This document shows positions 1 through 9,824 of a DNA stretch of 64,000 nucleotides, one piece after another (position 1 is the stretch's first letter; each line of letters starts with the position of its first letter). The stretch is from Malachius bipustulatus. Its lineage: Eukaryota; Arthropoda; Insecta; Coleoptera; Melyridae. The position numbers and the translations under genes were made by a program. Location of the stretch: the NCBI GenBank assembly GCA_910589415.1, contig OU342630.1, forward strand, positions 3,534,001 through 3,598,000. Direction: 5' to 3'. The notes under the pieces are model-generated. The model did not search any database. It worked only from the letters and a program-made list of their open reading frames with translations, and was not told the DNA's origin.

Positions 1-541
1 CCTCGATGTCCAGGTGAAGACCTCCGTTGAACCAGTAAAAGGAGTATGACTCTTTAAAGTGGAAATCGTAGAGCACAACGGGGCAAAAAGCACCCTCAGA
101 GCAGGACAGAGTAAAGTAAACCACAGCAGGGTTGTCAAGTGTAATAACCGCCCTCACATATCACATATCCAATAACCGAAATAAACCTCGGATTATAAAT
201 CACAAATCAGCAAATAGGAATTCAAAGTAACTCAAAATTAATCTCGAGTATGGGAAAGCCAATAAAGAAGTCAAGAAACCAAAGTATCATTATGAGATCG
301 TTTTTCCGAAGCTCTTCTATTCGCACAGAGACAAAATTGTCCTGTGCAATCAAACCAGGTATTCCGTAGAATCTCCACATTCACAGTTGATCAAAGCAAC
401 AATAGAAAAACTCTAATGACCAATCAAATAACTCATTGCCTCGTGAGGCAAGGTAAAACAAACAGGTAGCAACCAATAGAATAACAATCAGTACTGTCAA
501 CAGGTGTATAGGGCAAGACTGGGCAGCACGGCGGGGGCGAT

Positions 542-745
542 TGCTGGTCTCGTTACAATTGTAATCCCGAAACCAAGCCGGCACCAGTAGGTACCAATTA
601 CAAATTCCAGCATTTCTATCAGAACTGACTAGTTAGGGGTAGAAACCAGGAACACGGTAGAATCGATGGTTGGTCTCGATATCCGCAAATATGCCGGTTC
701 CAGGAGGTACCAAACTAAAAATTCCAACACTTCAATTCTTCGCTA
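542..745. repeat. diverged tandem pair, about 130-bp period
   Basis: Two related segments, about 542-626 and 672-745, share TGGTCTCG, a GCCGG, a CCAG/AGGTACCAA block and AAATTCCA in the same order. Divergence is high. No function is assigned. Confidence 0.45.
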
Positions 746-1211
746 GGTAGCCCACAGGGGCAAAAGGTTAATCAAAAAGTCAGACCCAAGTAAACAAACA
801 AGGTATACCAAATAACAATAATATGAGTTATCAAGCAGGTCACTAGTAAAAATAAACGGAGGCGAAATAATTCCCTCTCCCAGGTAAATCAACTGTGAAA
901 ATAAAATCATTGAATAAAAGAGAATCGGAAGGAACGGTTTTATAAAAGATACGAATCAACATTCAGGAGAATGGCAACCCCGTACTTGAATAACCACTCG
1001 AAAGGCATGACCATATTATAAGCGGCCCGAACCACCGCATCCGAACACGAATCGCTGTAGCTCGGTAACCGAACTGCCGCCAGCCGTCTAGGCGCGTTAT
1101 TTAAACCGAGTCAGACCCACACTCACAGGGCGACTCCACTAGACATACAGGGTGATTCTCACGGTCGAAAATCGACGGTATTTCGTACGAGAAATTGAAT
1201 AGCAAACAAGA

Positions 1212-1438
1212 CAGACATTTCCGCCTTATCCCGGATCGTCTGTAACCAAAGTGGTTGTATTCTTTAATTAATTCAAGCAGTTGCTTGAAATGAAATCAAG
1301 AAACTAGAAAAAGGAAATTAGGCAAGGAAAATCGTTGAATAGGTGAATCACACAGACATTTCCGCAATATACCGGATAGTCTGTAACCGAAATAAAACCA
1401 GACAGACATTCCCGCAATATACCGGGTAGTCTGTAAAC
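1212..1438. repeat. three copies of a 36-37 bp hairpin-forming repeat
   Basis: Copies lie at 1212-1248, 1353-1389 and 1403-1438. Each begins CAGACATT(T/C)CCGC and ends CCGG(A/G)T(C/A)GTCTGTAA, so the ends (CAGAC and GTCTG) pair around a short AT-rich loop. The second and third copies are nearly adjacent; the first lies about 105 bp upstream. Confidence 0.7.
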
Positions 1439-2374
1439 AAAACAAAAGCAAAACGAAATAATAAGGAAGCACAGGTGTGCAAAAGAGTGGAATGCGAAAT
1501 GTATTAGAGTTTGAAAAATGCATGAAAGGGATCTCTCTTCGCTTTCCATTTTTTTTGTACTCTCTATGCAAAATCACAGCCTCTCTCGCTTTTCACCATT
1601 TTACGCCCTTGCAAACAAATTCTCTCGCTCATCACTCGCTTTTAAACTCCCTGACAGGAAGTCAACAGTTAACAACAAGTCTCAGTTAATTTCCCCGCTT
1701 TTTCGAAAGAAATCCCAATCAACAGAGATAGAAGAAAATCCCAGTAGGTTCTTTTAAGCATCCGTTTCGGTCATAGTAATCTTGGCATACCTCAATCAAA
1801 GAGCAGGGGTGACTACGGTAAAGACAACGGCAAACACAACGTAAGAAATCACAGCGGTCCTATTAGGAGAAATTCGGAAAACTAGACGATCACGACTGCT
1901 TTTCGCGAAAGACGAGGGGACCCGGGTCCTCTGCGTTACAATAATAAAAAAATATCTACTGTTAGTGTTTAACTGTTAGTTTACTGTTAATTTAATAGAA
2001 AAATTTTTTATAAAAAATACACAAAATACAATTGAGGCCGACATCGCTTTACGAAAATCACCCGAAAACATCTGATGTCCACCCATCCTGACCCCCAGAA
2101 CACGAAAAAGTGGGGAAGCCGGGAACGGACTTACCACCACACTCGTTGACAGCTGTCATTTTACAGAGTTAAAGGCTTATTTTTTAAATACACCTGTCAT
2201 CATCCTCAAAGAAGTTACTCTTGTCTAAATAGGCCAGTCCAGACGCAACGACTAATCGCACGATAAAACGGTCATATAAGTCGTTCGACAAGACGTATTA
2301 AAATGGTGCGTCCAAACAGTTTCATCTTATCGTAAAAACTTAGTACGACTTTCAGTTTCGCGACGATCGCTATC

Positions 2375-3296
2375 ATGGAAGAAGTAATACTGTGGTCAAT
2401 TTATGCTGTTTGTATTGCAAGAAAATTTCGAAATAACAAAAATAAAAATCGAAGAACAAGGTATGGTCCAGAGAATGGCTGTTAAAAAGATCCGAATTTT
2501 CTCATGTTAAGACTATTAAACGAACTTCGTGGTGAACCTGATGATTGGCCCAATTATTTGAGAATGGATGTTGAAACTTACATGAATGTGTTAAATTTGG
2601 TGACGCCACACATTCAAAAACGAGATATATGAGAAAAGCGATTTCACCTCACGAGAGATTAAGCGCCACCTTTTAAAATGAAGATTCCTTGCAACCAGAG
2701 GCGGATTTACGAAAAATGTGCCGCCTACAGGCTGAATCAAATCACCGCCTATGGTATTATTTAAAAAAATACACTAATATGGTATTATTTAACTCCCGTC
2801 GCCTAGGGTCCCTCGGGAAATTTTTAGAATTATTTGCGAAAAAAAGTGATGAAAAGATCGCAAAAATGCCAGAATTTTTATTCTGTAAATAAGTTTAGCT
2901 GCTTACAAAGGCAAGTTCAGCGTCCCTTCAGGCCTTGCGCTCTATAGGCTCTAGCCTTATTTGCCTGTAGGTAAATCAGGCCGTGTTCTTGTGGGCTTCA
3001 AATAGAATATGAATTCAATGGCGAAACGGGGTTTCGAAAACGGTGTTTCCCTCTCGATAAAGCGCCGCAGGCAAAAATTTTTTCAATATCCAAGGTCACG
3101 CAATTTCCCAGCACTTGGAAAATATTTTTGGTCTTCGAAAATTTGCCGCCTACAAAAATTTGCCACCGTAGGCTATAGCCTACCTATTATAATCGGAAAA
3201 CCGCCACTGCTTGCAACCGGAAGAAGTTACAAGGATATGAAATTTACAACTATAATGTCCAAGCAAGCATTGAGTGAGATTATACCTGAGGTATAA
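2375..3296 (+). pseudogene. Harbinger-type transposase, N-terminal remnant
   Basis: An ATG at 2375 opens a frame that ends at a TAA just before 2500. The same frame continues after that stop with LRGEPDDWPNYLRMDVETY and VTPHIQK, the conserved N-terminal region of PIF/Harbinger (HARBI1-like) transposases. A further stop and a frameshift follow near 2630. The next conserved piece (ISPHERLSATL) is followed by the hAT-type insertion at 2696-3209; directly after it the frame resumes with the family segment GRSYKDMKFTTIM up to a stop at 3294-3296. The DDE catalytic domain is missing. There are at least two stops, one frameshift and one insertion, so it cannot be functional. Confidence 0.7.
2696..3209. 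mobile_element. hAT-type nonautonomous element (MITE), 514 bp
   Basis: The element starts CAGAGGCGGATTTACGA and its right end reads, reverse complemented, CAGTGGCGGTTTTCCGA: 14 of 17 positions match. It is flanked on both sides by the 8-bp direct repeat CTTGCAAC (2688-2695 and 3210-3217), the target duplication length of hAT elements. Removing the element and one duplication rejoins the Harbinger codons in frame, confirming the boundaries. No transposase is recognisable inside. Confidence 0.85.
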
Positions 3297-3591
3297 TCAT
3301 AATACAATAAATAATAAATAAATAAATAAATAATACAATAAAACACAAGGTTAAATTATAATAAACATAAACATAAAATTGAACTGTAAGTTGCTTCGCC
3401 CGTCCACATGCTACGACATGTCGTATCAGTTCTCGGAAAATGATGCCTCGATCTTCAGTCTTTCGATTTAGCTTCCCATCTCATTCCGTTTAGACTAAAC
3501 GTACGTTTTGCGGTCCGCACATTCCATTTTACTTGATTTATTTTGTCTGATTCAACATGTCGTTCAATTAGTCGTTGCGTCTCGACCGACG

Positions 3592-3988
3592 TTTTTATCG
3601 ATAAAACTACCTAGCGGTTTTCGAGATAAATATACTTTATTTTTTATTTAGATGAATTCCACCAAGTCAAAATTCTAGGGGTACGATTGGCAACAAGACT
3701 GATTAGGTTGGTACCAGTGATAGTTGTTACCAGAATAGTCACTAGAATAGTTCCTAAGATATTAGGTTATGTCGATTACTTGAGATGTCATTTCACTTCA
3801 AAATTCAAAATCCAAAAAACTACACTCTCAAACGCAATTTTTTCATATTAGACTTCAAAAGTTTAGAGGCATTTATAAGTGTACTTTATATGTACTTTTT
3901 TTTTATTTACTTTTACAAGTCTTATGTATACAGGATTATACCCTTCGCTTCTTAATTTTATGTAAAAATATTGAAAATAGAAGATTTA
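3592..3988. other. AT-rich stretch, nothing recognised
   Basis: No gene, repeat boundary or conserved motif seen. Confidence 0.4.
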
Positions 3989-4153
3989 TGTCCGTATTCA
4001 TCAAACTTCAAAATATAACTCTGGGGTTATATTTTGAATTTTCTGACAGCTGATTGGTCAAATACTCAAACCCTACGAACGCTACGAATTTTAAACCAAT
4101 GACATGTCTCAAAATATAACCCCAGGGGTTATATTTATTGATGAATACGGACC
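3989..4153. mobile_element. 165-bp MITE with TTA target duplication
   Basis: The ends are inverted copies: GTCCGTATTCATCAA on the left and its reverse complement on the right, followed inward by a second inverted block built on ATATAACCCC. TTA flanks both sides (3986-3988 and 4154-4156), the TWA-type 3-bp target duplication of PIF/Harbinger elements. It has no coding capacity. Confidence 0.75.
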
Positions 4154-4156
4154 TTA

Positions 4157-4849
4157 GTGACAAATAGGTACTTACATTATTCAATCATGTTTCAAGATTC
4201 TCTTTAGATATTTCAAGGAATTCGATTAAACCGTATTGTTGTTTAATTTAGAGAAATATCTTTCAATAAGAATAATAATTATTGTTCATAACATTTTAGC
4301 ATTCATTCTATTCTTTCTTTTGAAATAAATTTACCTCTGCTTCAGCATTTTATTAATTTTGAACTTAATTTAGTTTGTCAGTTTGACAACTTCAACAAAC
4401 TGTTCAATAAGTTCCTTGGCGTTTTCGCTGTGACTAGAGTAGCGACTGTAGTAGAGCCCGCCTCTGTTTTCGCAAAACATCATTATATAACATGCTAAGC
4501 AACAGTTAAATTTATGCTCAAAAGATGAATAACTATTAGCAATGAACTATTTTCAAAGAAAATCGAGTTAAAATTTTCTAATTTCCATTTTATAACAGTG
4601 CAACAAGGAAATATGTTTAATAAATAATACCTGTCAAAACTTTGACCGAACGAGTGTGCTGATACGTCTGGTAAGACGTCAAACATCCACTCTGATATGG
4701 CTGAACGACTTTCTATGATCTCTACATATAAAATATTAAAATTTCATCGAAATATACAGGATGGTTCAAAAGTTAGAGCCAAAAAAGTAAATCGCTGGGT
4801 ACCCTTTTGGGGCTCTGTATCTCCGTTTAGGGACACTTGAGGATTTTTT
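4157..4849. other. noncoding AT-rich stretch with one foldback half-element
   Basis: Nothing coding is recognised. From 4757 a CAGGATGG end resembles the CAGGGTGTCC termini of the foldback elements elsewhere in the window, but no matching inverted end was found nearby. Confidence 0.35.
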
Positions 4850-5462
4850 TTAAGACAGACTTGGTTTAGACAGACGAGAAATTAGGAGGTACTGAGACGG
4901 ACCAAATAGGTCCCTCTGGAAAAAAATATGCTCTCTGAGAATATTATTATGATATCCATCCGACAGAAGTGCGTTCAAGTTAGGGAGGATGTCGTAAAAA
5001 TACCAATCGGGGTCATTAGTCTCGAAATGCGACGCGGACGGATGTGGAGACTTTAAACTGAAGCGTAGAAAACCACTTTTTAGTTGTTTGTAAAATAAGG
5101 ATGAGCGACTCTGCGCGTATGGCAGGAACGAGAGAGAGAAGAGGGAACCCCAGACTCTCGGGTCTCGCGTTGCCGTGAGGAGAGGAGGTAGTAGAAAGTT
5201 GGTTCTCGGTGCGAAGAGATCGAGATTGAAAAACTCGGATATCGCGTCAGGGTGTGTGCGAGAACATCGAAGCAGGCGACTCGCGTGATAGACTACAACA
5301 CGAGAACCAGGCCTAAGACAAAGGGGGTCACAAAACCGACCGCTAAGGCCACCCAGCGGCCCGACTGGAAGAGGACGAAGGATGCCCATCGTCGTGGAAA
5401 TTCCGCGGAGATGGCGGAGACTACAGTAGCCGCGCTACCACGAGAAGGTTCTCCCGGTAAGT
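4850..5462 (+). other. GC-richer, exon-like segment with consensus splice donor
   Basis: This block is clearly less AT-rich than its surroundings. Overlapping open frames exist on both strands (minus 4850-5389; plus 5252-5470), none with a domain I recognise; the plus frames are Arg/Lys/Thr-rich. At 5457-5462 the plus strand reads GTAAGT after CCCG, a perfect 5' splice donor. It could be a host 5' exon, a captured fragment, or the 5' end of a LINE first ORF. I cannot decide from sequence alone. Confidence 0.3.
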
Positions 5463-5563
5463 CTATTTAAGCTTCCCGTTTTATTATTTATTTATGCGTC
5501 AAGTGTATCTACAATCATTATGTTATTTATGTGGCAATACATTAGTTCATCATAGTTCATACA

Positions 5564-5822
5564 AGTTATAGTTCCATCCACCTAGAATATGACACCAACA
5601 TCAGCAGTATTCTTATATTTCCTGTTGTGTAGTTCTAGTAAATAAGTCAAGGAACTTGGTCAGAGACCTGTGTGTAATGCAATTGTGCAATTTAGCATTT
5701 TAAGCATCTTAGAAATAATATTATAATAATTCAGTCTAGAATTGTAACTCGTAACGAATAGATGTAACTTTTTGAATAAATTCCTTTTTAAAAACCTATC
5801 AACGGCATATCAAAATATAAGT
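5564..5822 (+). repeat. 5' LTR of the gypsy-type element
   Basis: This is identical by eye to 12769-13027. It carries AATAAA near its 3' end (about 5776). The sequence just downstream starts TGGC, as priming sites do, but I could not match it to a tRNA. Confidence 0.95.
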
Positions 5823-6108
5823 GGCAAAATATAAGTAGGATAGCCAATCGATTTAGGGAATATAAATTCGGTTCGTTTTAACGATTTATTGGCTATCAAA
5901 AGTTCCGGGATTTTCAAACTCGCGAAAGTTCGAAGTTCCCACGTCCAGTTCCAGTTAGGTGAACTAAGTAGCCTAGCGAGAAGCCTTCGAGTGTACATCG
6001 GAGGTGTGTGGCCCAGGACCAACCCAGATTTCGAGAGGACATCGAATCAACATCCTGTTGAGTACACACATGGAACGGATAGTGATATTGCTGTAAGTAC
6101 CCTTATTT

Positions 6109-7377
6109 ATGTCTTTTAGGGGTCCGAAAGATAGGTTTTCCTCAGAAAGTTCAACTGACAGTTCAAGTTCTGATTCTGACTCATCTCACCCATCATCTCC
6201 TTTAATTAAAGAAATTCCTGTGGACGAATCAATTTTTGATATTTCTAGATTATCTCTTATTGACATTAAAGTAACAAAAAATACCATAAAAATGACTGAA
6301 CCTCAAGTACCTCAAGTACCTCGAGTACCTCAAGTACCTCCAGTAATTCAAGTCCCAGTTTTAAAGCAAGAATATTTAAGTATGATCCCAGAATTTCACG
6401 GAGAACAACAATTACTTCCAAGGTTTCTAGAGATTTGTGAAAAATTAGTTATCAAATTTTATAATTTAGCAGATGCCAATGATTTTCAAAATGAATATTT
6501 GATGTCAAGCATACTTGCTAAAATCAAAGGAGAAGCTGCAATTAATATTTCTTCTTGCACCATTAAATGTTGGGCTGATCTTAAAACAGCATTACTTAAC
6601 GCTTACTCAGATAAACGTGATGCGTATACTTTAAACATAGAAATGATAGAACTCAAGCAAGGAAATGAATCCGCGTTTGACTTCTTCAACCGAGTTCAAC
6701 ATATTCTAAACATGCAAATATCACATTTAGCTGCACATTATGAGATAAATACGCAAACAGTGCTATCAGGTTATTTCAGAGCACTTGCTTGTAGAGTGTT
6801 ACTTCGCGGTTTAAAGGAACCAATTGGATCTTTAATGAGAACAAAGAATCCACCTGATTTAAATTCTGCTTTAAATATGCTGACTAACGATTTCCAAATC
6901 GAAGCTAGTCAAGAAAAATCACAAAAAAATAAAGTAAATCAGAATCACAATAATTATCAACAAAAAAATAATTTCTCAGCAAAATCTAAATCATTCCGAC
7001 CGCTACAGTTAACAAACTTTGCACATAATTCTCAAGTACCAGAAAGACAAAATTTCTCTAATAACCCGCAGCCTCATCACAGTGGTAATGTTAATTTTAG
7101 AAATAAAAATGTTTTTGCACCTGGTCAAAATAATTCGCAGCAATTTAATAAACCTACTCCTATGAGCATATCGACAAGAAATACTTTCAGACAGCCTCAA
7201 ATTAATAGATTTGGTCAAAATAACTTTAGAAATAATTCTTTTAATAATAGGCAAAATTATACTATTGAAGAATTACATAACATAGGTGACGATCCATCTG
7301 AACCAGTTATTGAACCAATAATCGATGAATGTGATGAATCAAAGTTTTTTCAGTTAGAAGCCTCCGAACAGAAATAA
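6109..7377 (+). CDS. gag: gypsy-type Gag polyprotein
   Basis: A 422-codon frame directly after the leader (5823-6108), in the position of gag. Gag is the structural capsid protein of the retroelement particle in the cytoplasm. The N-terminus is Ser- and Asp-rich, followed by a short tandem run of Pro-Gln-Val-Pro units (about residues 65-80; the DNA repeats CCTCAAGTA). A mainly helical capsid-like middle follows, and the C-terminal third is very rich in Asn, Gln and Phe. No CCHC zinc knuckle is present, as in several errantiviruses. It overlaps the pol frame by 40 nt (7338-7377), with pol in the -1 frame, so pol is presumably made by ribosomal frameshifting; a run of six T at 7345-7350 is one possible slip site. 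The frame is intact. The identity rests on position and composition more than on motifs. Confidence 0.85.
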   Translation: MSFRGPKDRFSSESSTDSSSSDSDSSHPSSPLIKEIPVDESIFDISRLSLIDIKVTKNTIKMTEPQVPQVPRVPQVPPVIQVPVLKQEYLSMIPEFHGEQQLLPRFLEICEKLVIKFYNLADANDFQNEYLMSSILAKIKGEAAINISSCTIKCWADLKTALLNAYSDKRDAYTLNIEMIELKQGNESAFDFFNRVQHILNMQISHLAAHYEINTQTVLSGYFRALACRVLLRGLKEPIGSLMRTKNPPDLNSALNMLTNDFQIEASQEKSQKNKVNQNHNNYQQKNNFSAKSKSFRPLQLTNFAHNSQVPERQNFSNNPQPHHSGNVNFRNKNVFAPGQNNSQQFNKPTPMSISTRNTFRQPQINRFGQNNFRNNSFNNRQNYTIEELHNIGDDPSEPVIEPIIDECDESKFFQLEASEQK

Positions 7378-9824
7378 AAATACCAAAATTTCAATTATTA
7401 AATCTAACAAATAATGATAGTAAACTACCTTATATAATTTTTCCTGAGAATAATTTAAAAGTTCTCATAGATACAGGTAGCACTAAATCTTTTGTTAAAC
7501 CGGAAATAGCCCGGAAATATTTTAATAAGTTAGTCGTAAAAGACCCTTTCCAGATTTCCACGGCACATGGAACATCTGTTGAACAGTTTAGTACAATGAT
7601 ACCCTGTTCAAAAATTTTTAATTTAAAAAATAAAAATAATTTTCTGAAATTTCATTTATTTGATTTTCATAAATATTTTGACTGTTTATTGGAAATAGAC
7701 ACATTGAAACTACTTAATGCAAGTATAGACTTAAGTAGAAATCTTCTAGTTACCCCTAACAGTGAAATTAAAATATTGTTTCATAACATCTCGCCTAACA
7801 CGAATTGTACAGTAGTGGAGCCGAGATCGGAACAAATTATTACATTAAATGTAAAAAATGTTGATAATGGAGATATAATTATTCCATATACTAGGATTTC
7901 AGATCTTGAAATTCCTGAATGTTTGACAAAAGTTGTCAATAATGTAGCTATATGCTCGATTTTGAATCGATCAGATTCGAAAAAATTTATCGATACTTCG
8001 AAACCTATTTTGGCTGATAAGTTCGACGAATACGAACAAAACAGTCCAAATTTCAACAATTTTAATGTTGAAAAATTTAAATTTGACATTTCTAAAGTTC
8101 GCACCGAACATATGAATTCGGAAGAACGAAAATCAATTATAGATCTTGTAAAAGAATATTCAGATATTTTTCATATTGATGGTAATCAATTATCTTTTAC
8201 AAATAAAGTCAAGCACAGCATTAAAACTTCCGATGAATTACCAATCTACACTAAGTCCTATAGATACCCTGAGGTTCATAGAAAAGAAGTGCAAACCCAA
8301 ATTCAAACAATGTTAGATCAAAAAATTATTAGGCCAAGTCACAGTCCTTGGAGCGCACCAATTTGGATAGTTCCAAGGAAACTTGACTCATCTGGTAAAA
8401 GAAAGTGGCGTATCGTAGTCGACTACCGAAAGTTGAACGAGAAAACTATCGGAGATCGATACTCCCTTCCTAATATTAACGACTTACTCGATAAATTAGG
8501 ACGATGCCAATATTTTACAACTCTCGATCTGGCTTCAGGCTTTCACCAGATTGAAATGAATGAAGAAGATATTCAAAAAACCGCTTTCAATGCAGAAAAC
8601 GGGCATTATGAATTCTTACGAATGCCATTTGGTCTGAAAAATGCTCCTGCGACTTTTCAGAGAGTAATGGACAATATTCTTAGGGGCATTCAAAACGAAA
8701 GGTGTCTTGTTTATTTAGATGACATAATTATTTTCAGCACTAGCCTCCAGGAACATATTAGTAGATTGCGAGAAGTTTTCGAAAGATTAAGACAGGCTAA
8801 TTTTAAAATTCAAATCGATAAATCTGAATTTCTCAGAAAGGAAGTAGCTTATCTTGGACATGTTGTAACCAGAGAAGGAGTCAAACCAAATCCAGATAAG
8901 ATTAAAGCAATTAAAAATTATCCGATACCCAAAAATTCCAAGCAATTAAAAGGCTTTTTAGGATTATTAGGATATTACAGAAAATTTATTAGGGACTTTG
9001 CAAAAATAACGAAACCATTGACCAAATGCTTAAAGAAAGATTCCATAATTAATCCGAAAGATCCTGAATACGTTAAATGTTTTGAACTTTGTAAAAATCT
9101 TTTAATAAATGAACCAATTCTTCAATATCCCAATTTTGAAGAACCTTTCATACTCACTACTGACGCATCAAACTATGCGATTGGCAGTATTTTATCGCAA
9201 GGTAAAATAGGGTCAGATCTACCCATTGCATATGCAAGTAGAACACTAAATACTTCAGAAATAAATTATTCGACAATACACAAAGAACTTTTGGCGATTG
9301 TCTGGTCAGTCAAGTATTTTAGGCCTTATCTATTTGGCAGAAAATTCAAAATTGTAACTGATCATCAACCGTTACAATATTTGTTTTCAACTAAAGACCC
9401 AGATTCCAAATTAGTTAGGTGGCGTCTAAAACTCGAAGAGTTTGACTACGAAATTCTGTACAAGAAAGGCATTTTAAATAAAAATGCAGACGCTTTATCT
9501 AGGATTGAACTTCACATTAATGAATCACATAATTCAAAGAAAGGTAAATCAATTAAACCCGTAGGTGATGAAATTGAGGATATAATTCAAGATCTTAAAA
9601 ATAAAAATCATACTGATCGCAGTGAAATTGAATCACTTTTCGCTGAACCAGGAAACTTAGATGACGAGGAAAATGCCCTCGAAGATGACGAAACTGTACA
9701 TTCAAATTTAGAGAATCCAATCGCAGAGATTCCAATAGTTGATTGTCCTGTAAATTATGGGAAAAATCAAATTATAATATCCGAAGTAAATTATGGCCCT
9801 GCTAGAAAGACCTATAGTAGTTAA
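7338..9824 (+). CDS. pol: gypsy-type Pol, protease-RT-RNase H part
   Basis: The frame is open from 7338; the first ATG of any length is 7596, but the protease lies upstream of it, so translation must enter from gag. Domains in order: aspartic protease with DTGS near 7470; reverse transcriptase with a fingers block around 8390-8430, LDLASGFHQI near 8525 and the YLDD catalytic motif near 8712; RNase H beginning with TDAS near 9160 and including the conserved TDHQPL near 9358. An acidic linker follows and the frame stops at 9822-9824. Integrase continues in the +1 frame, so this copy of pol is split by a one-nucleotide shift between about 9790 and 9821. In related elements PR-RT-RH-IN is one frame, so the split is probably a lesion or an assembly error. 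Confidence 0.93.
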   Translation: MKVFSVRSLRTEIKIPKFQLLNLTNNDSKLPYIIFPENNLKVLIDTGSTKSFVKPEIARKYFNKLVVKDPFQISTAHGTSVEQFSTMIPCSKIFNLKNKNNFLKFHLFDFHKYFDCLLEIDTLKLLNASIDLSRNLLVTPNSEIKILFHNISPNTNCTVVEPRSEQIITLNVKNVDNGDIIIPYTRISDLEIPECLTKVVNNVAICSILNRSDSKKFIDTSKPILADKFDEYEQNSPNFNNFNVEKFKFDISKVRTEHMNSEERKSIIDLVKEYSDIFHIDGNQLSFTNKVKHSIKTSDELPIYTKSYRYPEVHRKEVQTQIQTMLDQKIIRPSHSPWSAPIWIVPRKLDSSGKRKWRIVVDYRKLNEKTIGDRYSLPNINDLLDKLGRCQYFTTLDLASGFHQIEMNEEDIQKTAFNAENGHYEFLRMPFGLKNAPATFQRVMDNILRGIQNERCLVYLDDIIIFSTSLQEHISRLREVFERLRQANFKIQIDKSEFLRKEVAYLGHVVTREGVKPNPDKIKAIKNYPIPKNSKQLKGFLGLLGYYRKFIRDFAKITKPLTKCLKKDSIINPKDPEYVKCFELCKNLLINEPILQYPNFEEPFILTTDASNYAIGSILSQGKIGSDLPIAYASRTLNTSEINYSTIHKELLAIVWSVKYFRPYLFGRKFKIVTDHQPLQYLFSTKDPDSKLVRWRLKLEEFDYEILYKKGILNKNADALSRIELHINESHNSKKGKSIKPVGDEIEDIIQDLKNKNHTDRSEIESLFAEPGNLDDEENALEDDETVHSNLENPIAEIPIVDCPVNYGKNQIIISEVNYGPARKTYSS

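Larger units (their letters stand above)
1..1939. other. LTR/UTR-like noncoding repeat sequence, unassigned
   Basis: No credible coding region is visible; the short open frames here have no recognisable domain. The stretch is rich in CA/AA, contains the two repeat groups listed separately, and ends with GCGTTACA at 1932-1939, after which composition becomes very AT-rich. Read on the minus strand the edge would begin TGTAACG, which is how many retrotransposon LTRs begin. It may therefore be the end of a retroelement whose body lies left of the window. No second LTR or target duplication can be seen, so this is inference. Confidence 0.3.
2232..3591 (+). mobile_element. PIF/Harbinger-like DNA transposon remnant
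   Basis: Terminal inverted repeats can be seen: GACGCAACGACTAAT lies near the left end (2241-2256 region) and its reverse complement ATTAGTCGTTGCGTC near the right end (about 3567-3583), with weaker matching for some 10 bp outside. Between them lies the start of a Harbinger-type transposase, interrupted by a hAT-type insertion, then a short AAAT-rich stretch (about 3304-3332) and noncoding sequence. The C-terminal catalytic part of the transposase is absent, so this is an internally deleted, inactive copy. I could not define a 3-bp target duplication with confidence. Confidence 0.65.

Noticed and set aside
1296..1757. Several overlapping 70-95 codon frames on both strands
   Set aside because: They overlap one another and the hairpin repeats, with no domain and low complexity.
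4850..5389. 179-codon minus-strand frame
   Set aside because: No recognisable domain, and it overlaps plus-strand frames; GC-rich blocks often stay open by chance. Kept only as part of the exon-like block.
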